Shown here piece by piece: positions 22,066 to 34,524 of a DNA stretch of 34,524 nt; the first letter of the stretch is position 1; the number at the start of each line of letters is the position of its first letter. Under the pieces are notes generated by a model. That model searched no databases and was not told where the DNA came from. It saw only the letters and a program-made list of their open reading frames with translations. The DNA is from Cruorifilaria tuberocauda (lineage: Eukaryota > Nematoda > Chromadorea > Rhabditida > Onchocercidae). The position numbers were made by a program, and so were the translations under genes. The stretch is from positions 1-34,524 of the forward strand of contig JABVXU010000561.1 of the NCBI GenBank assembly GCA_013365365.1, written 5' to 3'.

Positions 22066-22340
22066 CTGCAGAAAATCCGATTATTTCTATCGCAATGATA
22101 AAGAATAGATGATCATTAAATGATTAAATAGGCAATCAGAAAAAGAAGAAATCAAACAGTTCTTTTTCTTCATCGGATAATTGTTGTGTTTACTTTTAGT
22201 ATGTAACAATAATAACTCTTAACTGAATGGTATTATCATCGCTATCATCCTAACCACTCTGTGGGATATTTATTTATTCGTTGGAAATGAATGAACGAAT
22301 GAATTGATTGTTCTCATGGGAAAAGGAATGGAACCATCAC

Positions 22341-22584
22341 CTTTTTACTCTTAAAATTCGATTCAATTTACTATAATTCATCTTCACTTCCTTCATTTAC
22401 TTATAACGATTTGTTAAATTGTCTGATAACTTTAATATTTATCATTATCATTATTATCATTACTTTTTTATTCTTAAAATTTCATTCAATTCACAATAAT
22501 TCATCTTCATTTTCTTCATTTACTTATAACTATTTGTTAAATTGTCTGATAACTTTAATATTTATCATTATCATTACTATCATT
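22341..22584. repeat. Two-copy tandem duplication, 122-bp unit
   Basis: Units 22341-22462 and 22463-22584 both run from CTTTTTA(C/T)TCTTAAAATT through TTTACTTATAAC and TTGTTAAATTGTCTGATAAC to a TATCATTATCATTA run. They differ at roughly one base in ten. The 95-codon Ile-rich ORF over them is a product of the repeat and not a gene. Confidence 0.85.
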
Positions 22585-24403
22585 TGCTGGAAAGTTTTTC
22601 TCCTCATTACTGTTATTGTATTATTATTGATTAATCTTAACTTTGCTGCTATTTACCTATACTTTAATACTATACTTTACATACCTCTTTACCTGTAAAA
22701 AACCGCAAAAATTTCTGAAAAAGAATCTGTTATTAATTATTATTGTTACTGTTGGTAGTATTCTCAGGTGTGAATGATTCTAAAGTAAAACTATTGGACA
22801 GTAATCATCAATTGACCAAACTTTTAAAGTTTAAGTTAATTTTAGGTTAACGTCATTTTTCTTATAATTAAAAATTTTTCACACGTTTAAGGATCATCTA
22901 AAAATTTTCAGCCATTTTCTACGTTTATTTACTTTCCGGAAGAGTAATGGTAATTTTACTATTTTTTTTTTTATTTCTAATAGTTTTCGATGATCGATAA
23001 GAGATTATAGACTTTTTCATCAATTGAATGTCAAAATGTTTAATTAACATTTTTCCATCATTCATTCTCACATACATATCAAATATTTGAACCTTAGCTT
23101 AATGATTCCAGGGAAAAGGAATGGGAAGGCTTTATTCGGTTGGACTATTTTAGCTTCCATCGATGATTCGTTCAAAGATTGCCATAGGCCTCTTATTCGT
23201 TGATTTGAAATAGTCATCTGAAATTAAATTATTTTAGATTGTCACTCCTTCTTTTCCTTCTTTAAAGAAAAATTGTGTTCGATGGAGTAAAACTAAAATT
23301 TATTTTTAAACTCGAAAATTTCTCGGTTATATATTTTTCTAACTAATAATTATTTATGCAGTTGAATAAGCTATAAGAAAGTAAGTTGTCTTGCTAAAAT
23401 TCGAGATGTTTTCATGGTTTTACTCACTGCATTAACGATACAGTTTGTTTTCATGATTTTTGTTTTAATTATTTAATTACCACCTGAATTTTCTCCTAAT
23501 TGATTACTTTTTCCGTATTAATTTCTTTTAAATAATTTATTAATTTAAGTGAAAGTGTAGATTTAAATAATCCGATAATATGCAATCGATGATACGGTGG
23601 AGAAGACAATTGTCGTAATTGCAACGTACGCTTAATAAAGTTTAAGTACAATAATCTACAAGAAAATCGTGCAAAAGCTCAGTTTATAAGTAAATTTGTA
23701 TAGGTATAGGTAATGTAATAAGTAAATGAACCTTTCAATGTCAGTTTCACGTTTCTAAGTTGTTGTAAGTTGTAAAAGGAATTCTCCGGAACAGTCATGC
23801 TAACTCTACAATTTAGACGAAATAAGGATATCTTTTTCTGGAAGCAGAAAATCAAGCAGCAATTTGAGGACAAAGAAATACATTTTGTTAATGAGAAGTG
23901 TTTTTATCAAATTTTCTTACAGTTTCAGTGCGAGGAAGAAATTTTATGGATCTGGAATTGATTGAATCCATCCTGCATCTGTGCAGATAAACTTCATGAT
24001 AGCATTTCTGAGTCGGAAATCATTTTGTATATTTAAAAATTCATGTTTATGTATGGTTGAAATACGTCAATTGAAATTACGTAAGAATTACGGATAAGTT
24101 GGAATTCAGGAAAGTTGAATTTTATGCAAAACAAAGAAATGATTAGCTACTGCTATAATATCTGGTATAACCGTTATTGAACCAGATTTAGTTTTAAGCA
24201 TGGAGCAGCTGTTGAAAGAAGCCTCAAATGCAAGGATAATAGATTTAAAGGTGGGATTAAACTGATCACAACTGTGATGTCGTCAAGATGAGTGACCGAT
24301 CAAACATTCATTAAGGTCATATGTCAAGTTCTCACTACGAATTTCTCTTTCAAGCCTTAGTCATGACAATGCTAGCAAATGGAATTCACGCTGCAAGCTT
24401 TAT

Positions 24404-24430
24404 GGGGGGAGAGAGAGAGAGAGAGAGAAA
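24404..24430. repeat. GA microsatellite
   Basis: Six G followed by about ten GA units. It explains the RERERK stretch in the overlapping ORF, which is therefore not credible. Confidence 0.9.
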
Positions 24431-27400
24431 AAATTTTCCTGGAATATTTTGGATTCTAAAAGTAAATTCAACAAATCTAGAAAAAAATGAAATAGGAAAC
24501 GAAATATTTTCATTAAAACTTTAGCTAATCATCTATGCTTCTTGAAAGAACAAAAATTTCAAGATAAATAAAATTTATTTTAAATCATTGTTCCATCGTG
24601 GAAAATGATAGTAAATCGTGGTCCCGCTTCGTAATTTCTTTTTTTAATTCTAAGAAAATTTCTGTTAGAGAGATGGAATTTCTTGACTGTGCAAGAATTT
24701 TTGACGAAAAAACTTAGTGATGCCAAATGCTTAAACAGTAAAAGTAAATTCAGCTTATCTTTCGAATGAGAATTGAAATTAGCAGTAAATGTGTTTAAGG
24801 AGGGTTAATTTGAAGTGTGAAAATTAGCATAAGATGTAAACTGATGAAAGAAATTGTCCAACGAATAATTCTCACTGGCACAATTTTCTTAAAAGTGAAA
24901 GCTTCCCTAATTTCATGCCAATTTTTCCAATTTTCAATCATTCCATCTTTTGCATTTTAAAATTGTCAAGTCTCGCCTTCTTCTACTTTAGACTAATCTT
25001 GCACTCAAGTAAGTTATGTTACGAAATAAACATATAAAGTTAAAATTGCTTATATCGTCTATAACCATTTGACTTGTTGCAAATGGCGTGTGATACGTAA
25101 TGTCATTCATATAAAATCAACTATGTTTCAAATCATCTCTATTTCAAATGAGTATATTTTAAATTTTATGTCATAATCATATGCAAGATTTGACTTAATA
25201 GAATATTGAGCTATCTTTAGTGATCCTATAATGATCTTTGTGAAACATAAAGCTATCAATCAAATTCAAAATTTGCGTATCAAATTTCTTGTAGTAAGAA
25301 AATACGCATAATTTGACAATTAATGATCATATTTATTTGATAGTATCTTATTTCTTAGCAAGTATATGAATTTATCATATCATTTTTATCACTTAGACAT
25401 TTCATTTCTTAATGATAACGCTAAAATGAATGATCAATAAAGGTCAATTCATTCTTGCAAGAACAATAATGATTCAAGCATATACTCGATAAATCATTGT
25501 TAAGAATGGCACTGAAATAACCAATAAAAAGTTTTACGATGCTTTTAAGTTATTTCAGATAGTAAGTAATAGGAGTAAATAGTTAGTGAAGAATTCTATT
25601 CTATTTAATCAGAATGACCAGATCCATTTAATATCTCTGTTTGATGCCTATAAATTACTTTCTGCTTAATAAAACTTTTTCATCTGGTAATCAAGAAAGT
25701 GGAGAGAGAAGAATAGAAGTAAGATCTGAGGAAGAAGATATATACATTTATGTGTTTTGTATATAAGTACTATTAATGTCAATGTCACAACAGTGTCGTA
25801 GGTTTGATGATACTATTGTATGCCTTGAGAGTAAAGTACAATACGATATTGAATGATAGCTTTTATTTTTCTATTCATATCGAATGTTGAATTTTGATAT
25901 TGTATTTGTACTTCTTACTATTTTACTTTTGAAACTCATTAACTTTACTAATAACTTATATTAATATCTAGTATCACGTATTTTCTCATTCTTTGTTTCG
26001 ATTGATTCATATTAAAAAACACTTGAAAATATATGTTTCCTTTTTCTTCTAACTTATCAATTAAAATTTTTGATTCTTTCAGAAAGTAATCGATATTTTG
26101 ATAAAAATTATAAAACCTGATCCAATGCTACTAAAAATAAATTTAATTAAAAATGTATAAATTATGATTTTAGATATTACTTATATAATCCAATCATCAT
26201 TAATATCATTCTAATATTACTGATAAATCAGATAGTATTAAAAAAATAAAACGTTATTATGATATTGGTCCTGATAACTGCTTCTGATAATTGAGGTCAT
26301 CATTAGCCGTAATTTTCCTCACATTAAGAACTTAATAGATGTTTATCGCAACTTACCTGGTTCCATTTGACCCATAACTACGTAAACACTAACCGATTGA
26401 TTCGTCTCCAGAGGTCAACAAATCGAATGTAGGGAGTTGAGATGATTACTGTCCAATACAAATTTTCATCAGTTACCTTCAGATACCTTTTTTCATTCAC
26501 AAATTCATTCGTGCATAATAATGCGCAAGAATAATTGCTTACTAATGTCCATTCCATTCAATATAATTTTGCTGAAAACATTTATTCTACTCGAATTGAC
26601 TTTAACGAAATGCTCAATTAATCATTTCGATAATTTAAAATTTTGTCAAAATTATCTTTCAATTACCTGTTATTCCCACTTTTACCTAATTTTAGTTCGT
26701 ATAAAGTTAATTATTACACTAAGGAATTCGTATGAAGTTAATTATTACTATAAAAAATACTATTAATTCACGATTTATAATTTAATACGAATAATAGGAT
26801 CTAATTAATCGGAACAATTTTAATTTTTTATATTTGTTTTTGTTTTAATTTATTTAATTGAATAATTCAGCAATACCAACTGGTTCTGTTTGTTATCGAT
26901 TAATAATAATTTTATTGATTAATAATTTGTAATTTCAAAAAAAAAGCAAAAATGCGAGAGATTTTAGCTGGAAAAACTTTTATAAATTTCAAATTCATTC
27001 AACTTTTTTCAAGTAAAAGCACTTTTTAAGAAATCTCTTAGTAATAATTCACACAGTTCTATCATCTCTTCCTCGTTTTTCTTTCCTAATTTTTTCCAAA
27101 GCCAAATCCTGAGATGTCAAGATTTCAAATTCTATGCAGATCTGGAGTGGCTCTTGATTAGTGCTAGCTTGGAAGAGGGAAATGGAATAACACAGCGATA
27201 CTAAAGTGGATTATCGTCTGTAACATTTTGAGCTAAGCACATTGCTGTTGTTAGCTTACCAAATGATCGGATAGCATATACTGACTGATCTGTACTTCAG
27301 TAAATTTCGATTGATCCAAGGACTTAACCATCTATAGTACTGCTCTGTTCATTCAGTTAGCATTTTTGTTTTTGCTACTTAATGCTAACTATATTTCCTG

Positions 27401-28185
27401 CATATCTTTCTTTTTAGAATGAATGAAATTTGAAGAAATTCATTAACTAACAAACAATTAATGAGCTAATGTTAGACTGTTTGGTACTTTAAGTGTACTC
27501 AATGTTACGAATAAATAAATAAATAAACTAAAGTGTAATTGTGTAACAAATAAATGATGCAATTAGGATTTAGGCAATAACGATTTTCCCTAAATTCATT
27601 TCCATTCTTTGTTTTAATCAAAAAGTTTTTAAAACGATTGAAATGTTGAATTTATGAATTTCTTTTGTTTAAATAATAAACGCCAAACTGCTGATTCTTT
27701 GGGTTTTCTTAAAATACTAAAATATTGCGACATTATTTAGCTAATATTAAAATTTCTATTTTAAACCAAATTAATTAATTACATGCATTTTAAATATTCT
27801 GTGAATCGTATAGCTTTTCCTGTTATCATAGCAATATTTAAATGGATAAATAAATGAATAAATTTCGGATCGAATTTATACTTTCATCCGATAACAGATG
27901 GATGAATGTTTGATAAGTTAATGAGTTAAAAGTTTGTAATTTACTTACAATCCAACAATATCATCCTTAAATGGATTTCTTGTTTTATTTTCAATACAAA
28001 ATTTAATTACATGTTTTATAATAAATTCGATTAAATTATATTTTATGATAAATTTAATTAAATGATTAAAATTACATATTTATAATATGTTCTTTTGAAT
28101 ACATTAATTTTTTTAAATCATTCAAGAGAATTATCGAAATCTTATTTCTCAATTTTAATTTCATTTAATTTCTTAATTTCTATTT

Positions 28186-28206
28186 CCCTCTCTCTCTCTT
28201 TCTCAC
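28186..28206. repeat. CT microsatellite
   Basis: A short CT run inside very A+T-rich DNA. Confidence 0.85.
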
Positions 28207-28770
28207 TTTTACTATATACTTTATTATTTGCAAAAACATTACTTAGCTGAGCAATACATGAAATGATTAAGATAATTATCATGCTTGAATGAATTCTTGC
28301 TATCCTATCTTCCATAAATCTTAAATATGTAGTAATAACTATATAGCATAATCAAGGTGAAGGTGAATTTGCTTTTCAACAAATTACAAACTATTAAAAG
28401 TTATGATTTCACTTAAATTTTATATTTACTATATATAAAATATTGATTTTTTGAAGCTAATATTACGTAAACTTTCAACGATTATCAAACATTTAATAGT
28501 TCAATGAATGGTTTTTGTTTTTAAAGCTAAATTAGAATACATGTTTGTGGTATAATCAACCTTCTGGTTACTTAGTCAATAGTTGTAATTAAATGTCATC
28601 ATTTACTAAATTAATCGCCTCCTGTTGCCTTTTGTTAATAAACAAATTTTAGTGGTATATCGAAGTAAGAAGCTGTTTATTTATACTTATACTCCTTGTT
28701 TACTTCCTCTAATTATAATTTAACAAAATGAAAAAGATTTTTTTTTAAATCTTCAATCAAAAATCAAAAT

Positions 28771-29036
28771 ATCAAAAATTTCAATTTGAATTTATTATTG
28801 AAAATATAATTAGATTACTATTTGCAATCATTTCTACATAAGCTAATCGTATTAATTTTTATAATTTCATTTCTAAAGTTTCTTTTTTAAAATTTCATTT
28901 CTTAATTAAAACTAATCGATCATTCATTTTTATCATTATGATTGTAAACAATTTTAAATTGTAATACATTTTTCATGAAATGTTAAAGTGATTGTCAAAA
29001 ATTTTAATTTGAATTTATTATTGAAAATATAATTAG
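28771..29036. repeat. Pair of direct repeats of about 42 bp
   Basis: The segments 28772-28813 and 28995-29036 are nearly identical. Both contain AATTTGAATTTATTATTG followed by AAAATATAATTAG. They are separated by about 180 bases of unrelated A+T-rich DNA. Confidence 0.8.
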
Positions 29037-29335
29037 TGATAATTTGGTAGAGAAAGATGGAAAAGTGGTAAATTGAATATTTTTCTAGTAGATCGATTAG
29101 AGAAGGATAATATCAATTGTGATTTTGGTGGCAGAACGATACTTTCTCACATTTCGTATTCTTCAAGATCTCTTTGAATGTTGTTTACTTTCAATTCTTC
29201 ATGATTCGGAACAAATATCCCTCCTTTTCACCAAATTAATTTCAATTACTATTTAATATACCTGAAGTTGATCAGACAATGCTTCTCTAATTTTAGGTAC
29301 TAAAGTGATTCACTTGATACTACGTTTTAACCACT

Positions 29336-29780
29336 AAGAATAAAACTATAAAATTATTTTTACTTTCAATTAAATGAATAATTTCAGGCTACATTTTCAT
29401 ATTTTCAACAAATTGCTAAATCAAATTCTTCTTTTCCAACAATAATTTCACATCAACCAATTTTTTTCTAATCTCATAAAAGCTGTACAAATAATGATGA
29501 TTTTTAACTTTTTTTTCTAGATTTCAATTCAGTTTCTAGAACTATCTATCATGACAATTCCATGCATGCTTTTGATTTCTACTATTTGTCCTTATTTTTA
29601 AGCTAGCTATCAAATTTGTTATGATTCATTGGCATTTTATTTCTTTTTTGATTTGATATGCTTAATTTTCCAACATGAAGATAGAATATTTATTGATGGA
29701 AACAAACATGCTAAAGTAAACTATTCGTATGTGTTAACTTAGAATAAAACTTATAAAATTATTTTTACTTTTAATTTCTG
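29336..29780. repeat. Pair of direct repeats of about 37 bp
   Basis: AGAATAAAACTATAAAATTA with TTTTTACTTTCAATT (about 29338-29372) recurs as AGAATAAAACTTATAAAATT with ATTTTTACTTTTAATT (about 29741-29776). They lie a few hundred bases upstream of the last gene. Confidence 0.75.
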
Positions 29781-30105
29781 ACTATTTATCAATAACTAAT
29801 TTAACTTTCAACTATCGTTGTTTACCTTAGAAATCTTCGTTCAATCTTAGAAAATGCATAGAGTTTACTTTTTGAAATCAATCGATCCGTTATTGTTGCA
29901 GTTATTATTTCTATGGAAGTGTATAATTGTTTGATTTGCGCAAAATAATTTTAATAAGTGATATTAGATACTTCTCAGTAATTTCAACTTTAATTTTTCT
30001 TTCACTTTCACTAAAATCAAAAATTTCACATGAAATATCGATTCAACTCCGACTAATTAACTCTTAATTAAATTCAAAGATTTTAGGTATTTCGAAGTCA
30101 GAAGG

Positions 30106-33100
30106 ATGCGCAGAACACAATTACTGATATACGCACTGATAACAGTACTAACGAGGTGGTCAGTAGATGAAGTTAAAGCTGAATTGATGTTTCCTGCTTC
30201 TGTTAGATTGGAACCTGAAGAAATATCTGGTAGGTGATGCTATTCGGATACGCTTTTGATGATAATTTCGATCTATAAAGGTAGTTTGATAGTGGAATTA
30301 ATCAACTAATCAATAATTCTATCAGTAAAATTTTTTGTTGAATATGAAATTTTAAATGAAATAGCCGTAAAGTAGTAATTGAGTTGAAATGATCTGCTAG
30401 GTATCATGGTTGAATCAACATTCTTGTGTTTTCTCTCCTTTACATGCTAAATGATATATGAATTAAGTTTTCAAAGCGCTAATTTATTGTTTATCAGTTG
30501 TTTACTTGTTTGTTCTTTGTTTATCTAGTTTATTGCTAATTTTTATTACTTTCTTGCTACTGGTCACTTGTTTATCTTTGTCCTTCTATTCATCATTCAA
30601 ACATGTGGTCTTGGGCAGATAAAAGTTAATGAGTTAAGCGAAATATCTAACATATATTGTACTTAATATCTGATATCTTTTGCAATGATATTTTCTAATT
30701 AAGGAATTGCTGTAAGTAATTCTAAATCAAACATTTCCAGTATTTCAGTACATATAAACGAATATCTCTTTTGTCTTACTTTCTTATAATTTACCTTTTT
30801 AGATTCTATTTTAATTTTTCAAGTTTTTTTCCTTTCAAGAAAAACCTGTTATTTCTGAGATTTATAATAGTTTCTATCCGATCTTCATGATTTAAAATTA
30901 TTAATTCCTTAATTTTAGACAGGTATGATTTGTTGATTACATATTTCAATTACAATTTGAAATGAAAAGATAATTTCTATTGAATTTCTCTTCAAAATCT
31001 TATTCAATAATTTTACTAAACATTTTCTACCATACAAATTATCACTTAATTTTAATAATTTACCATTTAAATTTCAATTCATCAAACTTGTATTTAGTAA
31101 TTGCAAATTAATTTTTAGGTCCATTGGATTGTTCATTCGGCAAATTATCTGCTCTAATTGGTCATAACAATTTTTCAATTTTGGGAATGCTTCAGAATTG
31201 TGCAATATTTTACATTCTGGGTGATAATATCACACCTGATAACAACGTTGATATCTCAGAAATCCAAGGCTCATTAGGTCGATGCCAATCAGCAAAACCA
31301 TTATTTTATAAGCGAAATAATGGTATATTTCTAAGAAATTTGGAGTTTGAAATGATTTATGCTAAAACTTATGACTTGTCTTCCTCTTAATTTTCATACT
31401 TATTAATGAGTAAATTAGGATTAATTAAATTAATTACTACTCCTTTGAAACGAAACATTTGCAGGTAAGTGATGCATGGAATATAAATTATCTCATAGAA
31501 TTATTTTACTAATTAAATATCAGAACTATTTACAATAATAAATATTAATCGTAATTAATTTTATATATTAAATGGAAGGATGAAATATTTTAGAATATCA
31601 ATTATTGATAGCTCAGAAGATGAGCATCTATACTGGTGAATGTTTGTGGCGAAACAATTCGGAACACTATCTCAACTGCTTATTTGATCGGAATCAGTGG
31701 AAAAAGCATTCGATTAAGCCATCTGCAAGCGATGATACGGAGATCATTGGACATATTACTGACGTTGACACGAATATCCTTCACGTTTTTTACATCGACG
31801 GTTAATTATACAAGTTTATAATTGGTATAATTGCTCATGAATCCTCCAGTGACTTCATAAATCAAATAGATCAGCATTATTGTTACGATCACGTAGGAAT
31901 TTAACTGGTAGAATTTGTAGTTTGATGAATCCTTAGATTTTAAGCATTAATTAAAATCAATTAGAGCAAATTAGGAAAATGAAATATTGCTTTAGTTAAA
32001 GCGAGTCAGCTTATGAGTTAGGTTAAAAAAGATCGATATAATTATTTAAGAACTTGAATCTGATACCAGTAGTTTTTTGAATGTTGCAATTGAAATTTTG
32101 CTATAATATAGGTGGACAGTTCTCAAGTAACAAGAATATTTAGGAGAAATGGAAAAATTGAATCAGTGAATCATTTTAATTGAATCATTTTAAAATTGAA
32201 TCATTTTAATTCTTTTTGAAGTTTGTTGATAAGTTTGTTAAATATGAAATTAATTTACATGACTTTCTTAGGCTCTAGTAAGTTCTAGGTAATCAATCCA
32301 TTGGCTAATAAGTAATCAGTAAGAAAGCAAAATATTATCATCGCCCTATCATGTATTTCTTTTTATCATAAATATCGATTACAGATTTTCAGGATGAAAT
32401 TAAAATTGAAAAAAATCAATGAATTTTATCGTAAATACTTTTCAGAAAACGGAATTATTCTTGATTCATCCTATAATATTTCATCGGAGAAATTTGTCAA
32501 GCAAGCTGCTCTGCAACAGAAGAATTTAAAGAAACTATCCTACGATTCAGATCGTCAAGTTAGTTTACTAATTTATCAGCTTTACAAAGTTTTCGTTCAT
32601 CATTTAAAGAAACTATAAGTTTGTGATTATCGGCAGATACTGTTGTTGGTTTAATTTGATGAATTTTTTCAAATCATACATATTATATTTCAAATTTCAC
32701 CAAGTTTCCTTTTTCAGCATTTTTATCAGCGTATGAACTTTTAAAATGACATTTAAATATTTTTGCAGTTAATGTATATGTTCACAAATGAAATGGTTTA
32801 TCAGAAAGTAAAAAGCAATCTTGGTATTTTTGTCTATGAACCAACTTATGCTAAAGTAAATAACTTTAGCCGAGGCAGTTACTCAAGTTTTTCCTTCAGT
32901 AATTATTATTATATTATTCAAAAGGTAACTCTTTCAAAATTTAACGATAAAGATTTATGGTAATATGTAATTTTGAAACTTTTTCAAATCAAATTGTAAT
33001 TCTGAAGCTTTCATTCGTTCTTACGTTCGAAAACTAGGATAAGTTCAAATCTCTCCCACATTTCAGCATCGTCTTGCTAAAAAGGAGTATTTTCCTTTTT

Positions 33101-33438
33101 CTGAAAGCACCTGAAACGTCTGAGATAATGCTATAATTGAATATTTTCAGGCTTTGGGCGACGGACGTGTAGCGTACTATGCCGGAAAGGAAGGTAGTGC
33201 TGAACAGGTATGCATTGCAGAGGTACTACCAGATGAAACGCTCTACATGTCATTATTCGTAGGCACTGATAGTAGATCAGTTTATGAACGAATTCGAACT
33301 CAACTTGCTCCAAAACCAGCACCAATCGAGCCTGATGTGGAGACGACAACAATGCCTATGGCAGCTTCTAGGCTTTCATTCCAAACTACTTCGTTACTAC
33401 TCATTATGCTACTCTTTTTATGTACTATTTACAGGTGA
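30106..33438 (+). CDS. Unrecognised secreted, probably GPI-anchored glycoprotein, 6 exons
   Basis: Exons 30106-30229, 31119-31322, 31594-31784, 32385-32558, 32769-32924 and 33151-33438 join in frame (378 aa). Residues 1-25 look like a signal peptide (basic MRR, hydrophobic LLIYALITVL, cut after VKA). The rest has scattered Cys (in PLDCSFG, QNCAIF, GRCQS, GECLW, LNCLF, EQVCIA), possible N-glycosylation sites (NFS, NIT, NNS, NIS) and a Pro/Thr-rich stem (APKPAPIEPDVETTTM) before a C-terminal hydrophobic run (SLLLIMLLFLCTIY), the layout of a GPI-anchored or single-pass surface protein. Weak point: exon 3 to exon 4. A better-looking donor at 31801 (GACG, then GTTAAT) breaks the frame; the weaker CAC/GTTTTT at 31785 keeps it (…NILH, then IFRMKLK…). 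The ATG follows an ATTTTAG acceptor, possibly for a spliced leader. I recognise no domain. Confidence 0.75.
32167..32210. repeat. Three-copy tandem repeat TGAATCATTTTAA(AA)T in an intron
   Basis: Units 32167-32180, 32181-32196 and 32197-32210, inside intron 3 of the last gene. It lies near the uncertain junction but contains no usable splice pair. Confidence 0.85.
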
Positions 33439-34524
33439 AATATTTCAAGAAACTGATGAACATTTTACTAATTTCATTTGCATAATTCTAAAATCGAAAT
33501 TGAAATAAAATTTTTTTATTTCAACCAAAAACTTTTGAAAAATTTTCAAGCAAATTTGAGTTAGATTAAATATAATATCAACGATTCTTTAGTTTTTAGT
33601 TTCCTAATTTAAATGAAATTCAAATGGTTTAAAAAAAATTTTTTTTTGACTTTTTGAATCAAATGAAATTTGAATTCAGAAAATTTTTTTTTGATGTCCT
33701 ATTTGTGAAACTATTCGTATTTCCCTTTAAATGATAAGCCTTATAAACATCAAATAGTTTTCCTAAGGCAATTTTTTAAGCTAAATTTTATTTGCAGCTT
33801 TACTATAATACAATGTGTGATTTTTTCTCATGATCGAAAGGACTGTTCAGAAGTTTTGCTAACTTTTTAAACAATCATTTATGTTTCTTAATCATGCAAT
33901 TCTCTTTAACGAATATCGGAAGGTTTTTTTTTCTTTTTTTATTAAATAGCATAAGTCCTTTAAGTGCAACGTTAAAGTTCATATGGAAAAGAACAAGAAA
34001 TAACGTATGCAAATTCGTTTTCGAATAGTCACATTTGAAATTTAATCGAATTTCACGTATGGAACGTACATTTATCAAATTTTACTGTTAGGAATAAATT
34101 TGTTTAACTTCATTATCGGACAGAAAAGAGATTCTCAAGAGTTTGGCTATAATTTATTTGGAATTTTAAAAAGTTTTAGATGAATAATCTTCATTCCCAT
34201 TTCTATTACAATTGGTAATGAGGTACTGATCGATAATTCATGTGAATTTTATAGCGAAACTTAGATTCATTATGTTTTTGCATGAAATTGTTTTAGCTTA
34301 TTTTTTTTGAATTTCTGTAAAGTTCATTATATGTGGTTCATTGGTTGGTTTTGTGTCCGGAATTTCATTTAAGCTTAAAATTGACATATATACTTGTGAC
34401 GTCATCCTTTTAGTCATTAAATTTAGTCCGACTTATATTTCAAATTTTGAATTCCAAAAATTTTTTTGTAATTTATTCATTTATTTGCATAATGTTTCAT
34501 TTCTTACATATACAACTTGAGTTC
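33439..34524. other. 3' flank of the last gene
   Basis: No gene seen. It contains the polyadenylation signal below and two copies of an A-run/T-run block near 33632 and 33680 (each about AAAAATTTTTTTTTGA). Confidence 0.6.
33504..33509 (+). terminator. Likely polyadenylation signal of the secreted-protein gene
   Basis: AATAAA 66 bases after the stop codon, a typical nematode 3' UTR length. Confidence 0.6.

Larger units (their letters stand above)
17259..30105. other. Long gene-poor A+T-rich region
   Basis: About 12.8 kb without a gene I can support. ORFs of 60-95 codons occur at about the rate expected by chance at this base composition and lack family motifs. Notable content: G+C-richer islands with exon-like short ORFs (17619-18210, 19056-19274), tandem and dispersed repeats (20384-20420, 21043-21093, 22341-22584, 28771-29036, 29336-29780), GA/CT microsatellites and ATT/ATC-rich runs (near 19520 and 22430). 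I found no tRNA, rRNA or intact transposase. Confidence 0.6.

Noticed and set aside
22411..22698. 95-codon plus-strand ORF rich in Ile, Leu and Phe
   Set aside because: It is read from the 122-bp tandem duplication and ATT/ATC runs. The repetition is at the DNA level, and there is no conserved motif.
24321..24524. 67-codon plus-strand ORF with a RERERK stretch
   Set aside because: The charged run comes from the GA microsatellite, and the rest has chance composition.
25681..25860. Possible LTR or mobile-element end near a GA-rich and TATATA stretch
   Set aside because: No paired copy, target-site duplication or coding sequence of an element was found.
31636..31821. 61-codon alternative frame across exon 3 of the last gene
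   Set aside because: The other frame fits the incoming splice phase from exon 2 and keeps the N-glycosylation and Cys pattern.
1..34524. tRNA, rRNA, known miRNAs (let-7, lin-4 and similar) and CRISPR arrays
   Set aside because: I looked for B-box-like GTTCGANTC words, well-known miRNA seeds and regularly spaced repeats by eye and found no convincing case. A covariance-model scan would be needed to exclude them.

Overview
The window looks like nuclear DNA of a spirurid, probably filarial, nematode. It is roughly 70% A+T. Genes are split into many short exons, introns begin GTTTG/GTATG/GTTAG and end TTTTCAG or TTTTAG, and AG acceptors lie just upstream of start codons, as expected for spliced-leader trans-splicing. 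The species call is an inference from gene structure and protein similarity. No search was run.

Layout. 1-3481 holds no gene; it contains tandem repeats and a striking 82-nt hairpin (2329-2410). 3482-6476 (+) is an eight-exon ZnT/CDF zinc transporter. 7381-12352 (-), convergent with it, is a gene of about 20 exons for the tri-snRNP splicing factor SART1/Snu66. 12353-15910 is a mosaic of broken pieces: exon-like ORFs, a duplicated 61-bp hairpin with compensating base changes, a K-P-K-E-coding inverted repeat, a possible Ig-domain fragment, a cytochrome oxidase subunit 1 fragment and a probable cytochrome P450 fragment. 15911-17258 (+) is a three-exon CKS1 gene (Cdk regulatory subunit). 17259-30105 is a long A+T-rich stretch with repeats and a few decayed ORF-like islands but no gene I can defend. 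30106-33438 (+) is a six-exon gene for an unrecognised secreted, probably GPI-anchored, glycoprotein. 33439-34524 is 3' flank.

The four intact genes have unrelated jobs (zinc export or sequestration, pre-mRNA splicing, cell-cycle control, surface or secreted protein). The spacing does not suggest an operon: ZnT and SART1 converge, and the others are kilobases apart. Exon junctions below were set by eye from splice signals and reading phase. In the three recognised genes every junction preserves frame. The weak points are the SART1 3' end and the exon 3/4 junction of the last gene.
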